Part shown: in pieces, positions 19,548 through 29,616 of the stretch
Numbering within the stretch: the first letter of the stretch is position 1
How the letters are laid out: each line of letters begins with the position of its first letter
NCBI RefSeq assembly: GCF_000198775.1
Contig: NC_014722.1
Span: 2,486,080 to 2,550,079, forward strand
DNA from: Mycetohabitans rhizoxinica HKI 454
Lineage (GTDB): Bacteria; Pseudomonadota; Gammaproteobacteria; Burkholderiales; Burkholderiaceae
Direction: 5' to 3'
DNA length: 64,000 nt
Program-made: the position numbers and the translations under genes
Notes under the pieces: generated by a model
Databases searched by the model: none
The model's input: the letters and a program-made list of their open reading frames with translations, nothing else
Told to the model about the DNA's origin: nothing

Positions 19548-21062
19548 ATGAAAGCAAGCCTCCAACTCCGTCTATCACAGCATCTGGCGCTGACTCCGCA
19601 ATTGCAGCAGTCGATCCGGCTACTGCAGCTGTCGACGCTCGAATTGCAGCAGGAGGTCGCCACGGCGATCGCACAGAATCCCTTGCTGGAGAACGAGAAC
19701 GACTGGATCGCGAGCCCGTTGCGGGTCGCCGCGGACGGCTCACTGGTGCCGTCGCAAAGCAGCGCGCTGCCCACCGGCATGGCCGAGGCGCCAGCACCGG
19801 TGCCCAGCGGCGTGAACGGCGAGCGCGCGCAAAGCGCGGAGCCGGCCGCCGTCGACGAATACGACGGCATGAGCAGCGACAGCGGCACCGACACGGCGTC
19901 GTGGAACCTAGACGACTATGTGCGCCCCGGTGGCGCCTCCGACGACGACGACATGCCGCCGCTGCAGCTGCACGAATCCACGGTCAGCCTGCGCGAGCAT
20001 TTGAGCACGCAGTTGCGCCTGACCCAGGCTAGCCCGCGCGACCGCGCGCTGGTCACGTTTTTGATCGAGTCGCTGGACGACGATGGCTACCTGAGCGCAA
20101 GTTGCGACGAAATCCTCGCCGATTTGCCGGCCGAGCTTGAGGTAGACGCCGATGAGCTGAACGCGGCGCTCGCGCTGCTGCACAGCTTCGATCCGGCAGG
20201 AGTCGGGGCGCGCTCAGCGTCCGAATGCCTGAAGCTGCAATTGTTGCGGCTGGAGCCGAGCGCCACGCGCACGCTGGCGCTGGAAATCGTGTCGAACTAT
20301 CTAGAGTTGCTGGCGGCGCGCGACTTCACGCGTCTGCGCAAGCACCTGAAGGCCAGCGACGACGCGCTGCGCGACGCGCACGCACTGATCCGCTCGCTCG
20401 AGCCGTTCCCCGGCGCCGCGTACGGCAAGGCCGAGGCCGACTACGTGGTGCCGGACATCATCGTGAAGAAAACCTCGCAGGGATGGCAGGCGGAATTGAA
20501 TCCCGAAGTCGTGCCGCGGCTGCGGGTCAACCACTTATACGCGAACATCCTGCGCAGCAACCGAGGCGACCCGAGCAGCGGTTCGTTGCGCCAGCAACTG
20601 CAGGAAGCGCGCTGGTTGATCAAGAACATCCAGCAACGTTTCGACACGATTTTGCGCGTCGCACAAGCGATCGTCGAGCGTCAGCGCAGTTTTTTTGCGC
20701 ATGGCGAGATCGCGATGCGCCCCTTGGTTTTACGAGAAATTGCTGATACGCTGGGCTTGCATGAGTCGACCGTATCGCGGGTCACGACTGGGAAGTACAT
20801 GTTGACGCCCTTTGGGACGCTCGAGTTCAAGTACTTCTTTGGCTCGCATGTATCAACTGACACGGGGGGCGCGGCGTCATCGACCGCGATCCGCGCGCTT
20901 ATCAAGCAACTGATAGGAGCCGAAGACCCAAAATCACCTCTTTCAGATAGCCGCATCGCTGAACTGCTGGCCGAACAAGGCTTCGTGGTCGCACGTCGAA
21001 CTGTGGCGAAATATCGCGAAGCGCTGAAGATTCCAGCTGTTAGCATGCGTAAGTCGTTATAG
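19548..21062 (+). CDS. rpoN: RNA polymerase sigma-54 factor
   Basis: The 504-residue factor directs polymerase to -24/-12 promoters that need an activator ATPase. Region I at the N-terminus ([20 protein letters not shown] and [13 protein letters not shown]) is the activator-responsive glutamine-rich segment. Region II is acidic and Ala-rich (about 60-130). The C-terminal part has the helix-turn-helix [16 protein letters not shown] and the RpoN box [12 protein letters not shown] at about 482-493. All regions are present. Confidence 0.97.
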   Translation: MKASLQLRLSQHLALTPQLQQSIRLLQLSTLELQQEVATAIAQNPLLENENDWIASPLRVAADGSLVPSQSSALPTGMAEAPAPVPSGVNGERAQSAEPAAVDEYDGMSSDSGTDTASWNLDDYVRPGGASDDDDMPPLQLHESTVSLREHLSTQLRLTQASPRDRALVTFLIESLDDDGYLSASCDEILADLPAELEVDADELNAALALLHSFDPAGVGARSASECLKLQLLRLEPSATRTLALEIVSNYLELLAARDFTRLRKHLKASDDALRDAHALIRSLEPFPGAAYGKAEADYVVPDIIVKKTSQGWQAELNPEVVPRLRVNHLYANILRSNRGDPSSGSLRQQLQEARWLIKNIQQRFDTILRVAQAIVERQRSFFAHGEIAMRPLVLREIADTLGLHESTVSRVTTGKYMLTPFGTLEFKYFFGSHVSTDTGGAASSTAIRALIKQLIGAEDPKSPLSDSRIAELLAEQGFVVARRTVAKYREALKIPAVSMRKSL

Positions 21063-21248
21063 CCTACTGCATGTTGCGGTGGGCGTTTACCGGCCGCGGC
21101 GCTTAGATAAGATATGGTCAGGAGCCGGCCGATATCGGCCCGCCACGCCTTTTCGTCAAGACGGGGTGCACGCCACAAGCGGGACGAGACTCGAGCGGCG
21201 CCGGATCATGCCTTTGCGCCAGCGGCTATTGAGCACGGAGAGGCAGCT

Positions 21249-21599
21249 ATGAACCTGAAGATCAGTGGACACCACCTGGAAGTCACGCCCGCCCTACGCG
21301 AATATGTGGTCGCGAAGCTCGAACGAGTACTCAGGCATTTTGACCAGGTGATCGATGGCACTGTGCTACTGGCCGTGGACAATCACAAGGAAAAGGAAAA
21401 ACGGCAAAGGGTGGAGGTCAACCTGCACCTGAAGGGCAAGGACATCTTTGTCGAGAGCGCGAATGGCGATCTGTACGCGGCGATCGACATGCTGATCGAC
21501 AAACTCGACCGTCAGGTACTGCGGTATAAGGACCGGCTGCAAGGTCACCAGCACGAGGCGATCAAGTACGTGCCTGTTCCCGAGCAACCGGCATCCTGA
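21249..21599 (+). CDS. hpf: Ribosome hibernation promoting factor, short form
   Basis: The 116-residue protein binds the 30S subunit in stationary phase and helps make inactive ribosome dimers. It begins [20 protein letters not shown] and holds the conserved [20 protein letters not shown] helix. It ends after the single HPF/YfiA domain, so it is the short form. ATG 21249 has GGAGAGG upstream. Genes of this type often follow rpoN and precede ptsN. A strong terminator lies 27 bp downstream. Confidence 0.94.
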   Translation: MNLKISGHHLEVTPALREYVVAKLERVLRHFDQVIDGTVLLAVDNHKEKEKRQRVEVNLHLKGKDIFVESANGDLYAAIDMLIDKLDRQVLRYKDRLQGHQHEAIKYVPVPEQPAS

Positions 21600-21625
21600 G
21601 CGCGGCTCGGATCCGCGTTAGCCAA

Positions 21626-21650
21626 GCCGCCCGCCGCTGGGCGGCTTTTT
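21626..21650 (+). terminator. Rho-independent terminator of hpf
   Basis: GCCGCCC and GGGCGGC form a perfect 7-bp stem with a six-base loop, followed by five Ts. It closes the rpoN-hpf unit. The next 200 bp up to ptsN hold no gene that I can see; an AT-rich stretch near 21725 (TATAAT) could be a ptsN promoter but lacks a well-spaced -35. Confidence 0.9.
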
Positions 21651-21855
21651 CGTTACCCGCACGCGTTGTATTGCGTTGGCCGAACCTGCGTTTGCGCGTT
21701 GCACTATGCGCAACTCGCTTGATCTATAATATTTTGGTTACCATAGTTGACCCCTATAAAATCATCAGCCGGAAAGCGTTTGCCGTGAGTCGTCGCGCGG
21801 CCCCCGGTGCTGGCCGACAGCCCGTGCGCGATACAATTGCTTTTCGCCTGTCCAT

Positions 21856-22311
21856 ATGAATCGTCTAGCTAAAATCCTGCCAATTGAGAATGTCGTGCTG
21901 GGTCTGTCCGTTACCAGCAAGAAGCGGGTTTTTGAACAAGCCGGCCTGATCTTCGAAAATCAAAACGGCATTGCCCGCAGCGTCGTCACCGATAACCTGT
22001 TTGCGCGCGAACGGCTCGGCTCGACCGGTCTGGGCGAAGGCGTGGCGATCCCGCATGGGCGCATCAAGGGGCTAAAGCAGCCGCTGGCGGCATTCGTGCG
22101 GCTTGCCGAACCGATTCCGTTCGAGTCGCCGGACGGGCAGCCGGTCCAATTGCTGATCTTCCTGCTTGTGCCAGAACAGGCAACGCAGCAACATCTCGAA
22201 ATCCTGTCCGAAATCGCACAACTATTGTCGGACCGGCACGCGCGCGAGAGCCTGTCCACCGAGCCGGACCGTGACGCGCTGCACCAACTGCTGACTCAGT
22301 GGCAACCCTGA
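21856..22311 (+). CDS. ptsN: Nitrogen-PTS phosphocarrier EIIA-Ntr
   Basis: The 151-residue EIIA domain receives phosphate from NPr in the regulatory nitrogen PTS and acts on potassium, nitrogen and envelope control. The phosphorylated residue is His67 in [13 protein letters not shown]. The start reads [20 protein letters not shown]. It sits directly before hprK and rapZ, the usual regulatory cluster downstream of rpoN. Confidence 0.95.
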   Translation: MNRLAKILPIENVVLGLSVTSKKRVFEQAGLIFENQNGIARSVVTDNLFARERLGSTGLGEGVAIPHGRIKGLKQPLAAFVRLAEPIPFESPDGQPVQLLIFLLVPEQATQQHLEILSEIAQLLSDRHARESLSTEPDRDALHQLLTQWQP

Positions 22312-22408
22312 TCCCCGCGACGCGTGCGCTTCCAACACAATGGATTCAGGCGCATGCGCACCGCACTGCAATGAGCCGCGCCGCGCGACGCAACCCGAGA
22401 AGGCCACC

Positions 22409-23377
22409 ATGGACACGTCCAGCATCAACGCGCAAAGCATCTTCGACGACAACGCCGCTTCGCTGAAGCTGAGCTGGCTGACGGGCCATGAAGGCTGGGA
22501 CCGCGGTTTCTCGACGGAAACCGTCGCCAATGCGACCTCCAGCGCCGACCTGGTCGGCCACTTGAACCTGATCCATCCGAACCGGATCCAGGTGCTGGGC
22601 GAAGCCGAGGTCAACTACTACCAGCGGCAAAGCGATGAGGATCGCTCGCGCAACATGGCCGAGCTGATCGCCCTTGAACCGCCGTTCCTGGTCGTGGCCG
22701 GTGGCGTAGCGGCGCCGCCGGAGTTGGTGCTTCGCTGCACGCGCTCCTCGACACCGCTGTTCACCACGCCAATGTCCGCCGCCGCCGTGATCGACAGCCT
22801 GCGGCTGTACATGTCGCGCATCCTTGCGCCGCGCGCAACGCTACACGGCGTGTTCCTTGACATCCTCGGCATGGGGGTGCTGTTGACTGGCGACTCGGGA
22901 CTCGGCAAGAGCGAGCTGGGGCTGGAATTAATCAGCCGCGGCCATGGGCTGGTCGCGGACGATGCGGTCGACTTCGTGCGGCTCGGCCCAGATTTCGTCG
23001 AAGGCCGCTGCCCGCCGCTGCTGCAGAACCTGCTGGAGGTGCGTGGCCTCGGGCTGCTCGACATCAAGACGATTTTCGGCGAAACCGCGGTGCGTCGAAA
23101 AATGAAACTCAAGCTGATCGTGCAACTGGTGCGCCGCCCCGACGGCGAATTCCAACGCCTGCCCCTAGAAAGTCAGACGGTTGACGTACTGGGCTTGCCG
23201 ATCAGCAAAGTTACGATCCAGGTTGCGGCCGGCCGCAACCTCGCCGTGCTGGTCGAAGCTGCCGTGCGCAACACGATTCTGCAATTGCGCGGCATCGATA
23301 CGTTACGCGATTTTATGGAGCGCCAGCGGCTCGCGATGCAGGATCCGGACGGACAATTTCCAGGCAAGCTGATCTGA
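22409..23377 (+). CDS. hprK: HPr kinase/phosphorylase
   Basis: The 322-residue bifunctional enzyme phosphorylates and dephosphorylates a serine of HPr/NPr and so tunes the PTS. The N-terminal domain spans about 1-140. The C-terminal kinase has the P-loop GDSGLGKSE at 161-169, the HprK signature [16 protein letters not shown] and a C-terminal [13 protein letters not shown] helix. The ATG at 22409 has GAGAAGG in front; an upstream in-frame ATG at 22340 gives an atypical N-terminus and is not used. Confidence 0.95.
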   Translation: MDTSSINAQSIFDDNAASLKLSWLTGHEGWDRGFSTETVANATSSADLVGHLNLIHPNRIQVLGEAEVNYYQRQSDEDRSRNMAELIALEPPFLVVAGGVAAPPELVLRCTRSSTPLFTTPMSAAAVIDSLRLYMSRILAPRATLHGVFLDILGMGVLLTGDSGLGKSELGLELISRGHGLVADDAVDFVRLGPDFVEGRCPPLLQNLLEVRGLGLLDIKTIFGETAVRRKMKLKLIVQLVRRPDGEFQRLPLESQTVDVLGLPISKVTIQVAAGRNLAVLVEAAVRNTILQLRGIDTLRDFMERQRLAMQDPDGQFPGKLI

Positions 23378-23431
23378 AGCGGCCCGAAGCGCTGCGGCGC
23401 TGCTATGATGAAACGCATGAACCCTGACTTG

Positions 23432-24346
23432 ATGCGAATCATCCTGATCACCGGCATGTCCGGGTCCGGCAAATCGGTGGCACTCGCGGCGCTCGAGGAT
23501 GCCGGCTACTACTGCGTCGACAATCTGCCGCCACGGTTTCTGCCGGAACTCGTGGCATTCCTGTCCCGGGAGGGCCAGGTGCGGCTCGGCGTCGCGATCG
23601 ACGCGCGCTCAGCGCGTTCGCTAGACGAAATGCCGGAAATCATCCGTGAACTCGGCCGCACCCACGACGTTCGCGTGCTGTTCTTGAATGCGAGCACGCA
23701 AGCACTGATTCAGCGGTTCTCCGAGACGCGCCGCAAGCACCCACTATCCGCGTCAATGGCGAATGACGCGCTCGATGGCACGCAAACTTCGCTGGCCGAT
23801 GCGATCGAGCACGAACGAGAGCTGGTGGCCAATCTAGCGGAATTTGGGCACCAGATCGACACCAGCAGCCTGCGCGCGAACACGCTGCGCGCCTGGGTCA
23901 AGCAGTTCATCGAACACGACCACAGCGGTCTCGCGCTGATGTTCCAGTCGTTCGGCTTCAAGCGTGGCATTCCGCTAGACGCCGATCTGGTATTTGACGT
24001 GCGGACCCTGCCTAACCCCTATTACGACCGGGAACTGCGGCCGCTGACGGGACTCGATCCGCCGGTGATCGACTTTCTTGCCGCCACGCCGCTGGTCGGC
24101 GCGATGATCGACGATATCGCCGAGTACCTATCCAAGTGGTTGCCGCATTTCCGCAACGACAATCGCGCGTACTTGACCGTGGCGATCGGCTGCACCGGCG
24201 GGCAGCATCGCTCCGTCTACATTGCCGAGGCACTCGCCGCGCGCTTCGCAAGCGACGCAAACGTGCTGGTGCGGCATCGCGAGATCGCCGGCGTGCACGG
24301 TGGCAGCGCGCCGTTTGCCAGCACATCGGCCCGAGCGCCCGGCTAG
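23432..24346 (+). CDS. rapZ: RNase adapter protein / nucleotide-binding protein RapZ
   Basis: The 304-residue protein binds nucleotides and in enterobacteria guides RNase E to the GlmZ sRNA to control amino-sugar synthesis. Walker [21 protein letters not shown] is at the N-terminus, and the C-terminal domain carries [22 protein letters not shown] 23432 gives the usual MRIILITG start; upstream in-frame ATGs at 23405 and 23417 also lack a clear ribosome site. It follows hprK by about 54 bp. A glmZ-like RNA was not seen here. Confidence 0.93.
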   Translation: MRIILITGMSGSGKSVALAALEDAGYYCVDNLPPRFLPELVAFLSREGQVRLGVAIDARSARSLDEMPEIIRELGRTHDVRVLFLNASTQALIQRFSETRRKHPLSASMANDALDGTQTSLADAIEHERELVANLAEFGHQIDTSSLRANTLRAWVKQFIEHDHSGLALMFQSFGFKRGIPLDADLVFDVRTLPNPYYDRELRPLTGLDPPVIDFLAATPLVGAMIDDIAEYLSKWLPHFRNDNRAYLTVAIGCTGGQHRSVYIAEALAARFASDANVLVRHREIAGVHGGSAPFASTSARAPG

Positions 24347-24370
24347 CCGCGCCAACCGAGCACGAAACGT

Positions 24371-25009
24371 ATGCCAACCGTCCCATCCGATACCCTTGCC
24401 GAGCTGCCTCTGTTCCCGTTGCGCACGGTGCTGTTTCCTGGTGGCCTGTTGCCGTTGAAGGTGTTCGAAGCCCGCTACCAGGATATGACCCGCGACTGCC
24501 TGCGCAATCAGGCGCCGTTTGGCGTATGCTTGCTCAAGAGCGGCAGCGAGGTGATCCAGCCGGATGATCCGCCGGTGCCCGAATCGATCGGCTGCCTGGC
24601 CGAAATCGTTGATTGCGACGTGGAGCGTTTTGGCCTAATGCATATCCGCACCCGAGGCACGCGCCGCTTCCGGTTGTTGTCGCATCGGACCGAACCCGAC
24701 GGCTTGCTGCGCGGCCAGGTGCAGTTGCTGCCCGAGGATCGCCCGCTAAGCGGCGACGAGCGCATCGCGAAGTTCGGCGCGTGCGCAGAGGTGCTTGAGC
24801 GGATCGTCGCCACGCTGTCCGAGCGTGACCTGGGCAATTTGCCCTTCATCGAGCCGTACGCGTTCGACGATCCGAGCTGGGTCTCCAACCGGCTCGCCGA
24901 GGTCCTGCCGATCTCCGCGCGCGCGCGGCAAAAACTGATGGAAGTCCTCGATGCCGGCGCGCGGATCGACGTCGTGCATCACTACATGCTGCAGCACCAA
25001 CTGCTGTAG
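24371..25009 (+). CDS. LON substrate-binding domain protein
   Basis: The 212-residue protein consists only of the N-terminal substrate-recognition (LON/PUA-like) domain of Lon proteases, beginning LPLFPLRTVLFPGGLLPLKV, with no ATPase or peptidase part. Such stand-alone proteins are widespread in proteobacteria and their role is not settled. Length and sequence look intact. It follows rapZ by 24 bp and converges on mutY seven bases away. Confidence 0.88.
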   Translation: MPTVPSDTLAELPLFPLRTVLFPGGLLPLKVFEARYQDMTRDCLRNQAPFGVCLLKSGSEVIQPDDPPVPESIGCLAEIVDCDVERFGLMHIRTRGTRRFRLLSHRTEPDGLLRGQVQLLPEDRPLSGDERIAKFGACAEVLERIVATLSERDLGNLPFIEPYAFDDPSWVSNRLAEVLPISARARQKLMEVLDAGARIDVVHHYMLQHQLL

Positions 25010-25015
25010 CCCAGG

Positions 25016-26156
25016 CTACAATAACGTTCCGTCCAGCGCATTGAGCAGCTTGCGCACCGGCGCGGGCAGACCATAGTCGCCGATGGCATCCAGCCGCACC
25101 CATGCAGTGTCCGCCTGCGCGTCGCGCACGGCGGCCCGCGGCTCACCCACCAGTTGCGCGAGCCGCGGCTCAATTTCGAGGCGAAAATGCGTGAACGTGT
25201 GTGCCAGCGGAGCAAGTGGCGCCAGTACAACCGGCGCACCGCCGAGTTGCGCCGCGCGCGCGGCGAGCCCGTCCACGTCCGGCGCCTCGGGCAAGCTCCA
25301 GAGCCCACCCCAAATACCCAACGGCGGGCGTTTCTCGAGCAGCACCTGATCGGCACTGCGCAGCACCAGCATCATCGTGCGGCGCGTCGGCACAGCCTTC
25401 CTGGGCCTGGCGGCCGGCAGTTCGCGTTGCCGGCCCGTCAGGTTGGCCACGCATGCGTGTGCGAACGGGCAGCGACCGCAATCAGGCCGGCTGCGTACGC
25501 ACAGCGTCGCCCCCAAGTCCATCAGTCCTTGCGTATACGCCACAATGGGCTCGACCGGTGCGCCATCGCGCTGACGTACGTCACCTGATGCGTCATTGGA
25601 TGCCTCACCGGACGCCTCGTCGGATACCTCATCCGCCGGCAACAACGACTCGGCCAGCGCCCACATCGCGGTCTCCACGCGCTTGTCGCCCGGAAAGCCG
25701 TCAATCCCGAAAATCCGCGCGAGCACGCGCTTGACATTGCCGTCTAGTATCGGCGAGCGCACGCCGAACGAGAATGCAGCAATGGCCGCCGCCGTCGAGC
25801 GGCCAATTCCCGGCAGCGCCGCAAGTTGCTCCACGGTCTGCGGGAACGCGCCGCCATACTGCTGGACGACGACCTGCGCGCACCGGTGCAGATTGCGCGC
25901 GCGAGTGTAGTACCCCAGTCCACTCCATAGCGCCATCACGTCGTCAGCCGCGGCAGCCGCCAATGCGTGAACGTGCGGAAAGCGTGCGAGGAACCTCGAA
26001 TAATACGGAATCACCGTCGAGACCTGCGTCTGCTGCAGCATGATCTCGGACAGCCAGACTCGATACGGGTCCCGGCTGCGCTGCCACGGCAACTCGTGCC
26101 GCCCATGCGTGCGCTGCCATGCAATCAGGCGCGGCGCGAAATCAGCGGGGTTCTAT
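25016..26156 (-). pseudogene. mutY: Adenine DNA glycosylase MutY, frameshifted at the N-terminus
   Basis: MutY removes adenine paired with 8-oxoguanine. From 26146 downward the frame encodes a full MutY: ADFAPRLIAWQRTHGRHELP, LSEIMLQQTQVSTVIPYY, the helix-hairpin-helix LPGIGRSTAAAI, catalytic Asp in MDLGATLC, a C-x6-C-x2-C-x5-C iron-sulphur cluster and a C-terminal Nudix-like domain. The 5' end is broken. A GGAGG site is followed by ATA where ATG is expected, and a run of four C (26147-26150) shifts the frame, so translation would hit TGA within five codons. The first usable codon in the main frame is TTG 26092, which would drop the first helix. It may be dead or make a shortened protein; a sequencing error is possible. 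Confidence 0.72.
25574..25633 (-). repeat. Five imperfect 12-bp tandem repeats inside mutY
   Basis: Five consecutive 12-base units encode DEVS-DEAS-GEAS-NDAS-GDVR. They sit in the loop just before the MutY segment carrying the catalytic Asp, where E. coli MutY has no such insert. The units differ at a few bases, so they arose by old slippage or duplication. Confidence 0.85.
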
Positions 26157-26177
26157 GTTGGCCTCCAAGGAATCGAT

Positions 26178-27008
26178 TCAGCGCTGACAGCGCGTACAGT
26201 AATAGGTCGAGCGCTGCCCTTGCACGATGTGCCGGATCGGCACACCGCAGGCATGGCAAGGCCGGCCGGCCCGATCATAGACGAAATAGTCGAGTTGAAA
26301 ATAACCGCTCTCGCCGTGGCTGCCGACGAAGTCGCGCAACGTACTGCCACCCTTGTCGATTGCCGCCGCCAGTGTCGCGCGAATGGCGTCGGCCAGCAGT
26401 TCATAGCGCGGCAGCGACACGCGTCCCGCCGGCGTACTCGGCCGAATGCCGGCGCGAAACAGGCTCTCGGACGCATAGATGTTGCCCACGCCGACGACGA
26501 TGTCGCCAGCCATCAGCGCCTGCTTGATCGACACCGTGCGCCCGCGCGTGCGACGATGCAGCAACGCGCCCGAAAATGCGCTCGAAAAAGGCTCGACGCC
26601 AAGACTGGCCAGCAATGGATGCTCGAGCACGTCGCCCGACGCGCGCGGGTGCCACAACACCGCACCGAAGCGGCGCGGGTCGCGAAAGCGCATCACGAAC
26701 TCATCGAAGACCCAGTCGATATGATCGTGCCGGGCGGCGGGCGGCAACGCGGGCAGGTTGCGCAGCACGCGTAGCGTGCCGGTCATCCCCAGGTGCACGA
26801 TGAGCCATCCGTCGTCCAGCTCGAACAGCAGGTACTTGCCACGCCGTTCCACTTTGTGGATCACGCGTTGCTCAAGCTCGCGCGCCAGCGTGGCCGGCAC
26901 CGGCCAACGCAGCGCGAAATTGCGCACCTCGACGCGCTGCACGCGTCGTCCAGCGACATACGGTTCGATTCCGCGTCGCGTCACTTCAACTTCCGGCAGT
27001 TCTGGCAT
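26178..27008 (-). CDS. mutM: Formamidopyrimidine-DNA glycosylase
   Basis: The 276-residue enzyme excises 8-oxoguanine and formamidopyrimidines and cuts the DNA backbone. Pro2 and Glu3 of MPELPEVE are the catalytic residues, so ATG 27008 must be the start. The helix-two-turns-helix region includes [17 protein letters not shown] and the zinc finger CHACG...YYCTRCQR closes the protein. It is intact, unlike its partner mutY, which begins about 20 bases downstream. Confidence 0.96.
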   Translation of the reverse strand: MPELPEVEVTRRGIEPYVAGRRVQRVEVRNFALRWPVPATLARELEQRVIHKVERRGKYLLFELDDGWLIVHLGMTGTLRVLRNLPALPPAARHDHIDWVFDEFVMRFRDPRRFGAVLWHPRASGDVLEHPLLASLGVEPFSSAFSGALLHRRTRGRTVSIKQALMAGDIVVGVGNIYASESLFRAGIRPSTPAGRVSLPRYELLADAIRATLAAAIDKGGSTLRDFVGSHGESGYFQLDYFVYDRAGRPCHACGVPIRHIVQGQRSTYYCTRCQR

Positions 27009-27099
27009 GTCTAACAGGCAGGCGGGTGGACACACCGTGGTCCACGCCCGCTATTGTAGCCACCGCGTTACAATCCATCGAAACATTGACTGGATTTCC

Positions 27100-28881
27100 A
27101 TGAACCTGCTTCTTGCCAAGCTGCTCCACCGGGGCCCGGCGGCGGCCGCCGCGTTGCTCGCCGTCTCGCTCGTGCTCGCACGGCCCGCCGCCGCGCAGGA
27201 CAACGACTCGCCGGAGTTGACCGATATCATCAGCACGCCAACGCCCGATGAGCAGAAGGCGCTGCCGCGCCTGCCGCTAACCAGCCAGGTGGTCTACCAG
27301 GTGCTGGCCGCCGAGATCGCCCTGCAGCGCAACCAGCCCGCGCCGGCCTACCAAACTTACCTGGCATTGGCCCGCGACACGATGGACCCGCGCTTTGCGC
27401 AGCGCGCCACGGAAATCGCGCTGCTTGCGCAAAGCCCAGTTGACGCGCTGAACGCGGCACAGCTGTGGCAACAGTACGCGCCCCAATCGGACCGTGCCGC
27501 GCAAATCGATGCCTCGCTGCTGGTGCTGGCTGGCAAGCCCGAGGAAGCCAAGCCGCTGCTGGAGCAGCAATTGGCGAAGGTCGCGCCGGATAATCGTGCC
27601 AATGCGCTAATCGGGCTGCAAATGCTGCTGGCGCGCGGCCCGAACCGCACCTCGGGCCTGCATGTGCTGCAGAATTTGTTGCGTCACGACATGGACAAGC
27701 CCGAGGCGAACTACGCGATCGCCCGGCAGCAGGCGCTTGCGCAGGACCGCGATGGCGCGCGCCAATCGCTGCAAACCGCGTTGAAGGAAAAGCCCGACTT
27801 CCTGCCCGCGATGCTGCTGCTCGCGCAACTCGGCCCGCAGGATCGCGCGCAGGCCACGCAGCGGCTGTCGCAATACGTACGAAAGAATCCACAGGCGCGC
27901 GAGGCGCGGATGTCGCTCGCCCAGTTGTATCTGGCCGGCGACCGGCTGGACGACGCGAAGGTCGAGTTCGCGCGATTGGCCAATGACGGCAGCCACGACC
28001 TGCTGCCATTAATGGCGCTCGCGCTGATCGAGATCCAGCAGCGGCACTGGCCGAGCGCGAAGCAATATCTGCAACGGTACGTCGCGGCCGCGCAAAGCCA
28101 GCCAAACGCCGATCCGGGCCAAGCATACATCTATCTAGCGCAGATCGCGCTTGAGCAAAAGGATGACCAGGCGGCGTCGCAATGGCTGGACAAGATCCCC
28201 CCCGGCAGCACGCAACACCTGGCGGGACAAATCACGCGCGCGCAGCTCATCGCCCGCGACGGTAAAGTCGACGACGCGCGCCACCTGCTCGCCGGGCTCA
28301 AGGCGGCGACGCCGCGCGAAGCGGCACTGATCGCGCGCACCGACAGCGCGATTCTGTTCGACGCCAAGCGCTATGCTGAGGCCGAGGCGCGGCTCGCGCA
28401 AACGACTCAGGCGTTCCCGGACGATCCGGACCTGCTCTACGACTATGCGATGGCCGCCGAGCGCAACGGTCACTACGACGTAATGGAAAAGCAATTGCGC
28501 GATCTGATCCGGCTGCAACCGGACAATCCGCAAGCTTATAACGCACTCGGCTATTCGCTCGCGCAGCGCAACGAGCGGCTGGACGAAGCCAACAAGCTGA
28601 TCGAGAAAGCATCGTCGCTGGCACCAAATGATGCGTTCATCATGGACAGCGTCGGCTGGATCAAGTATCGGCTCGGCGACAAGGCTGATGCGGTGAAGGT
28701 GCTGCGTCGCGCGTACGACTTGCAGCCGAACGCGGAGATCGGCGCGCATCTGGGCGAGGTGCTGTGGGAAAACGGCGATCGCGACCAGGCCCGCGCGGCG
28801 TGGCGCGACGCACGGAAACTGGAACCGCACAACGACACGCTGGTCAAGACGCTGAAACGTTTCCAGATCGACGACCTGTGA
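27100..28881 (+). CDS. Exported tetratricopeptide-repeat protein
   Basis: The 593-residue protein has a signal peptide (LLAVSLVLARPAAAQ, cleaved near residue 33) and is filled with TPR-like helical pairs, clearest at about 460-580 (LIRLQPDNPQAYNALGYSLA, LAPNDAFIMDSVGWIKYRLG). It should be periplasmic or outer-membrane associated. It precedes lolB, with which it shares the TGATG junction, so a role in outer-membrane assembly is possible but inferred. ATG 27100 lacks a good ribosome site yet gives the signal peptide; sequence upstream is the mutM antisense. Confidence 0.85.
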   Translation: MNLLLAKLLHRGPAAAAALLAVSLVLARPAAAQDNDSPELTDIISTPTPDEQKALPRLPLTSQVVYQVLAAEIALQRNQPAPAYQTYLALARDTMDPRFAQRATEIALLAQSPVDALNAAQLWQQYAPQSDRAAQIDASLLVLAGKPEEAKPLLEQQLAKVAPDNRANALIGLQMLLARGPNRTSGLHVLQNLLRHDMDKPEANYAIARQQALAQDRDGARQSLQTALKEKPDFLPAMLLLAQLGPQDRAQATQRLSQYVRKNPQAREARMSLAQLYLAGDRLDDAKVEFARLANDGSHDLLPLMALALIEIQQRHWPSAKQYLQRYVAAAQSQPNADPGQAYIYLAQIALEQKDDQAASQWLDKIPPGSTQHLAGQITRAQLIARDGKVDDARHLLAGLKAATPREAALIARTDSAILFDAKRYAEAEARLAQTTQAFPDDPDLLYDYAMAAERNGHYDVMEKQLRDLIRLQPDNPQAYNALGYSLAQRNERLDEANKLIEKASSLAPNDAFIMDSVGWIKYRLGDKADAVKVLRRAYDLQPNAEIGAHLGEVLWENGDRDQARAAWRDARKLEPHNDTLVKTLKRFQIDDL

Positions 28882-29580
28882 TGAACCGAATTCCACTACT
28901 GGCCGGCGTGCGCGCCCAGCCTGTTCGTTGTGTTTCGTCTGTTCGCCGCGTGTTGCGCGGCGTCGCTAGCGGCCCGCGGCAGCCGCGCGCCCTGCGCCAC
29001 TGGTGTGGCGCGCTCGGGCTCGCTGCGCTGCTGGCCGCCTGTGCGACGCCACAGCGGCCCACTGTGCCCGTTGCCGGCACAGCAGGCGGCGCGCAGGCCA
29101 GGCAAACCGTGCACACGTACCATGGACGCTTCGCGGTCAGCTACGAGGGACCAGAATGGGCAGCCGCGCAACGCGTACGGCAATTTCGATTGGCAGGAAA
29201 CCGGCCAGACCGTCAAGCTGCAATTGCTCAGCCCGCTCGGTCAGACGCTGGCCATCATCGCGTCGGCGCCAGGATTGGCCACCCTCGAGTTGCCCAACAA
29301 GGCGCCACAGACGGCACCAAGCGTATTTGAGCTGATGCAGGACACGCTGGGCTTCTCACTGCCGGTCGAAGGGCTGCGCTACTGGTTGCAGTCATCCGTG
29401 TCGCCAGACTCGCGCGCGTTGACGTCGACCGACAGCGCCGGCCGCCTGAGCCACGTCGAGCAGGACGGCTGGACGATTGAATACTTGGCGTACGCCGACG
29501 CGCCGGCAAGCCGCGTCAAGCGCGTGAACCTGACGCGGCAGGCGCCACCACTGGCGGTCAAGCTCGTACTGGACCAATAA
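28881..29580 (+). pseudogene. lolB: Outer-membrane lipoprotein receptor LolB, frameshifted
   Basis: LolB accepts lipoproteins from LolA and inserts them in the outer membrane. The ATG at 28881 overlaps the TPR stop codon. The N-terminal frame encodes a signal sequence with lipobox LAAC and then VHTYHGRFAVSYE. A GGG at 29147-29149 has one base too many: beyond it the protein continues in another frame as DQNGQPRNAYGNFDWQETG and runs normally to LAVKLVLDQ and a stop. All else is intact, at about 230 residues when joined. LolB is essential in E. coli, so a sequencing error, slippage at the G-run or real loss with a substitute must be considered. Confidence 0.8.
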
Positions 29581-29616
29581 GCCGCGCACGGGCATGCACG
29601 GCGCGATGAGCCCCCC

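Noticed and set aside
21127..21140. 14-bp palindrome GGCCGATATCGGCC before hpf
   Set aside because: Short palindromes of this GC content occur by chance; no repeat of it or link to a promoter was seen.
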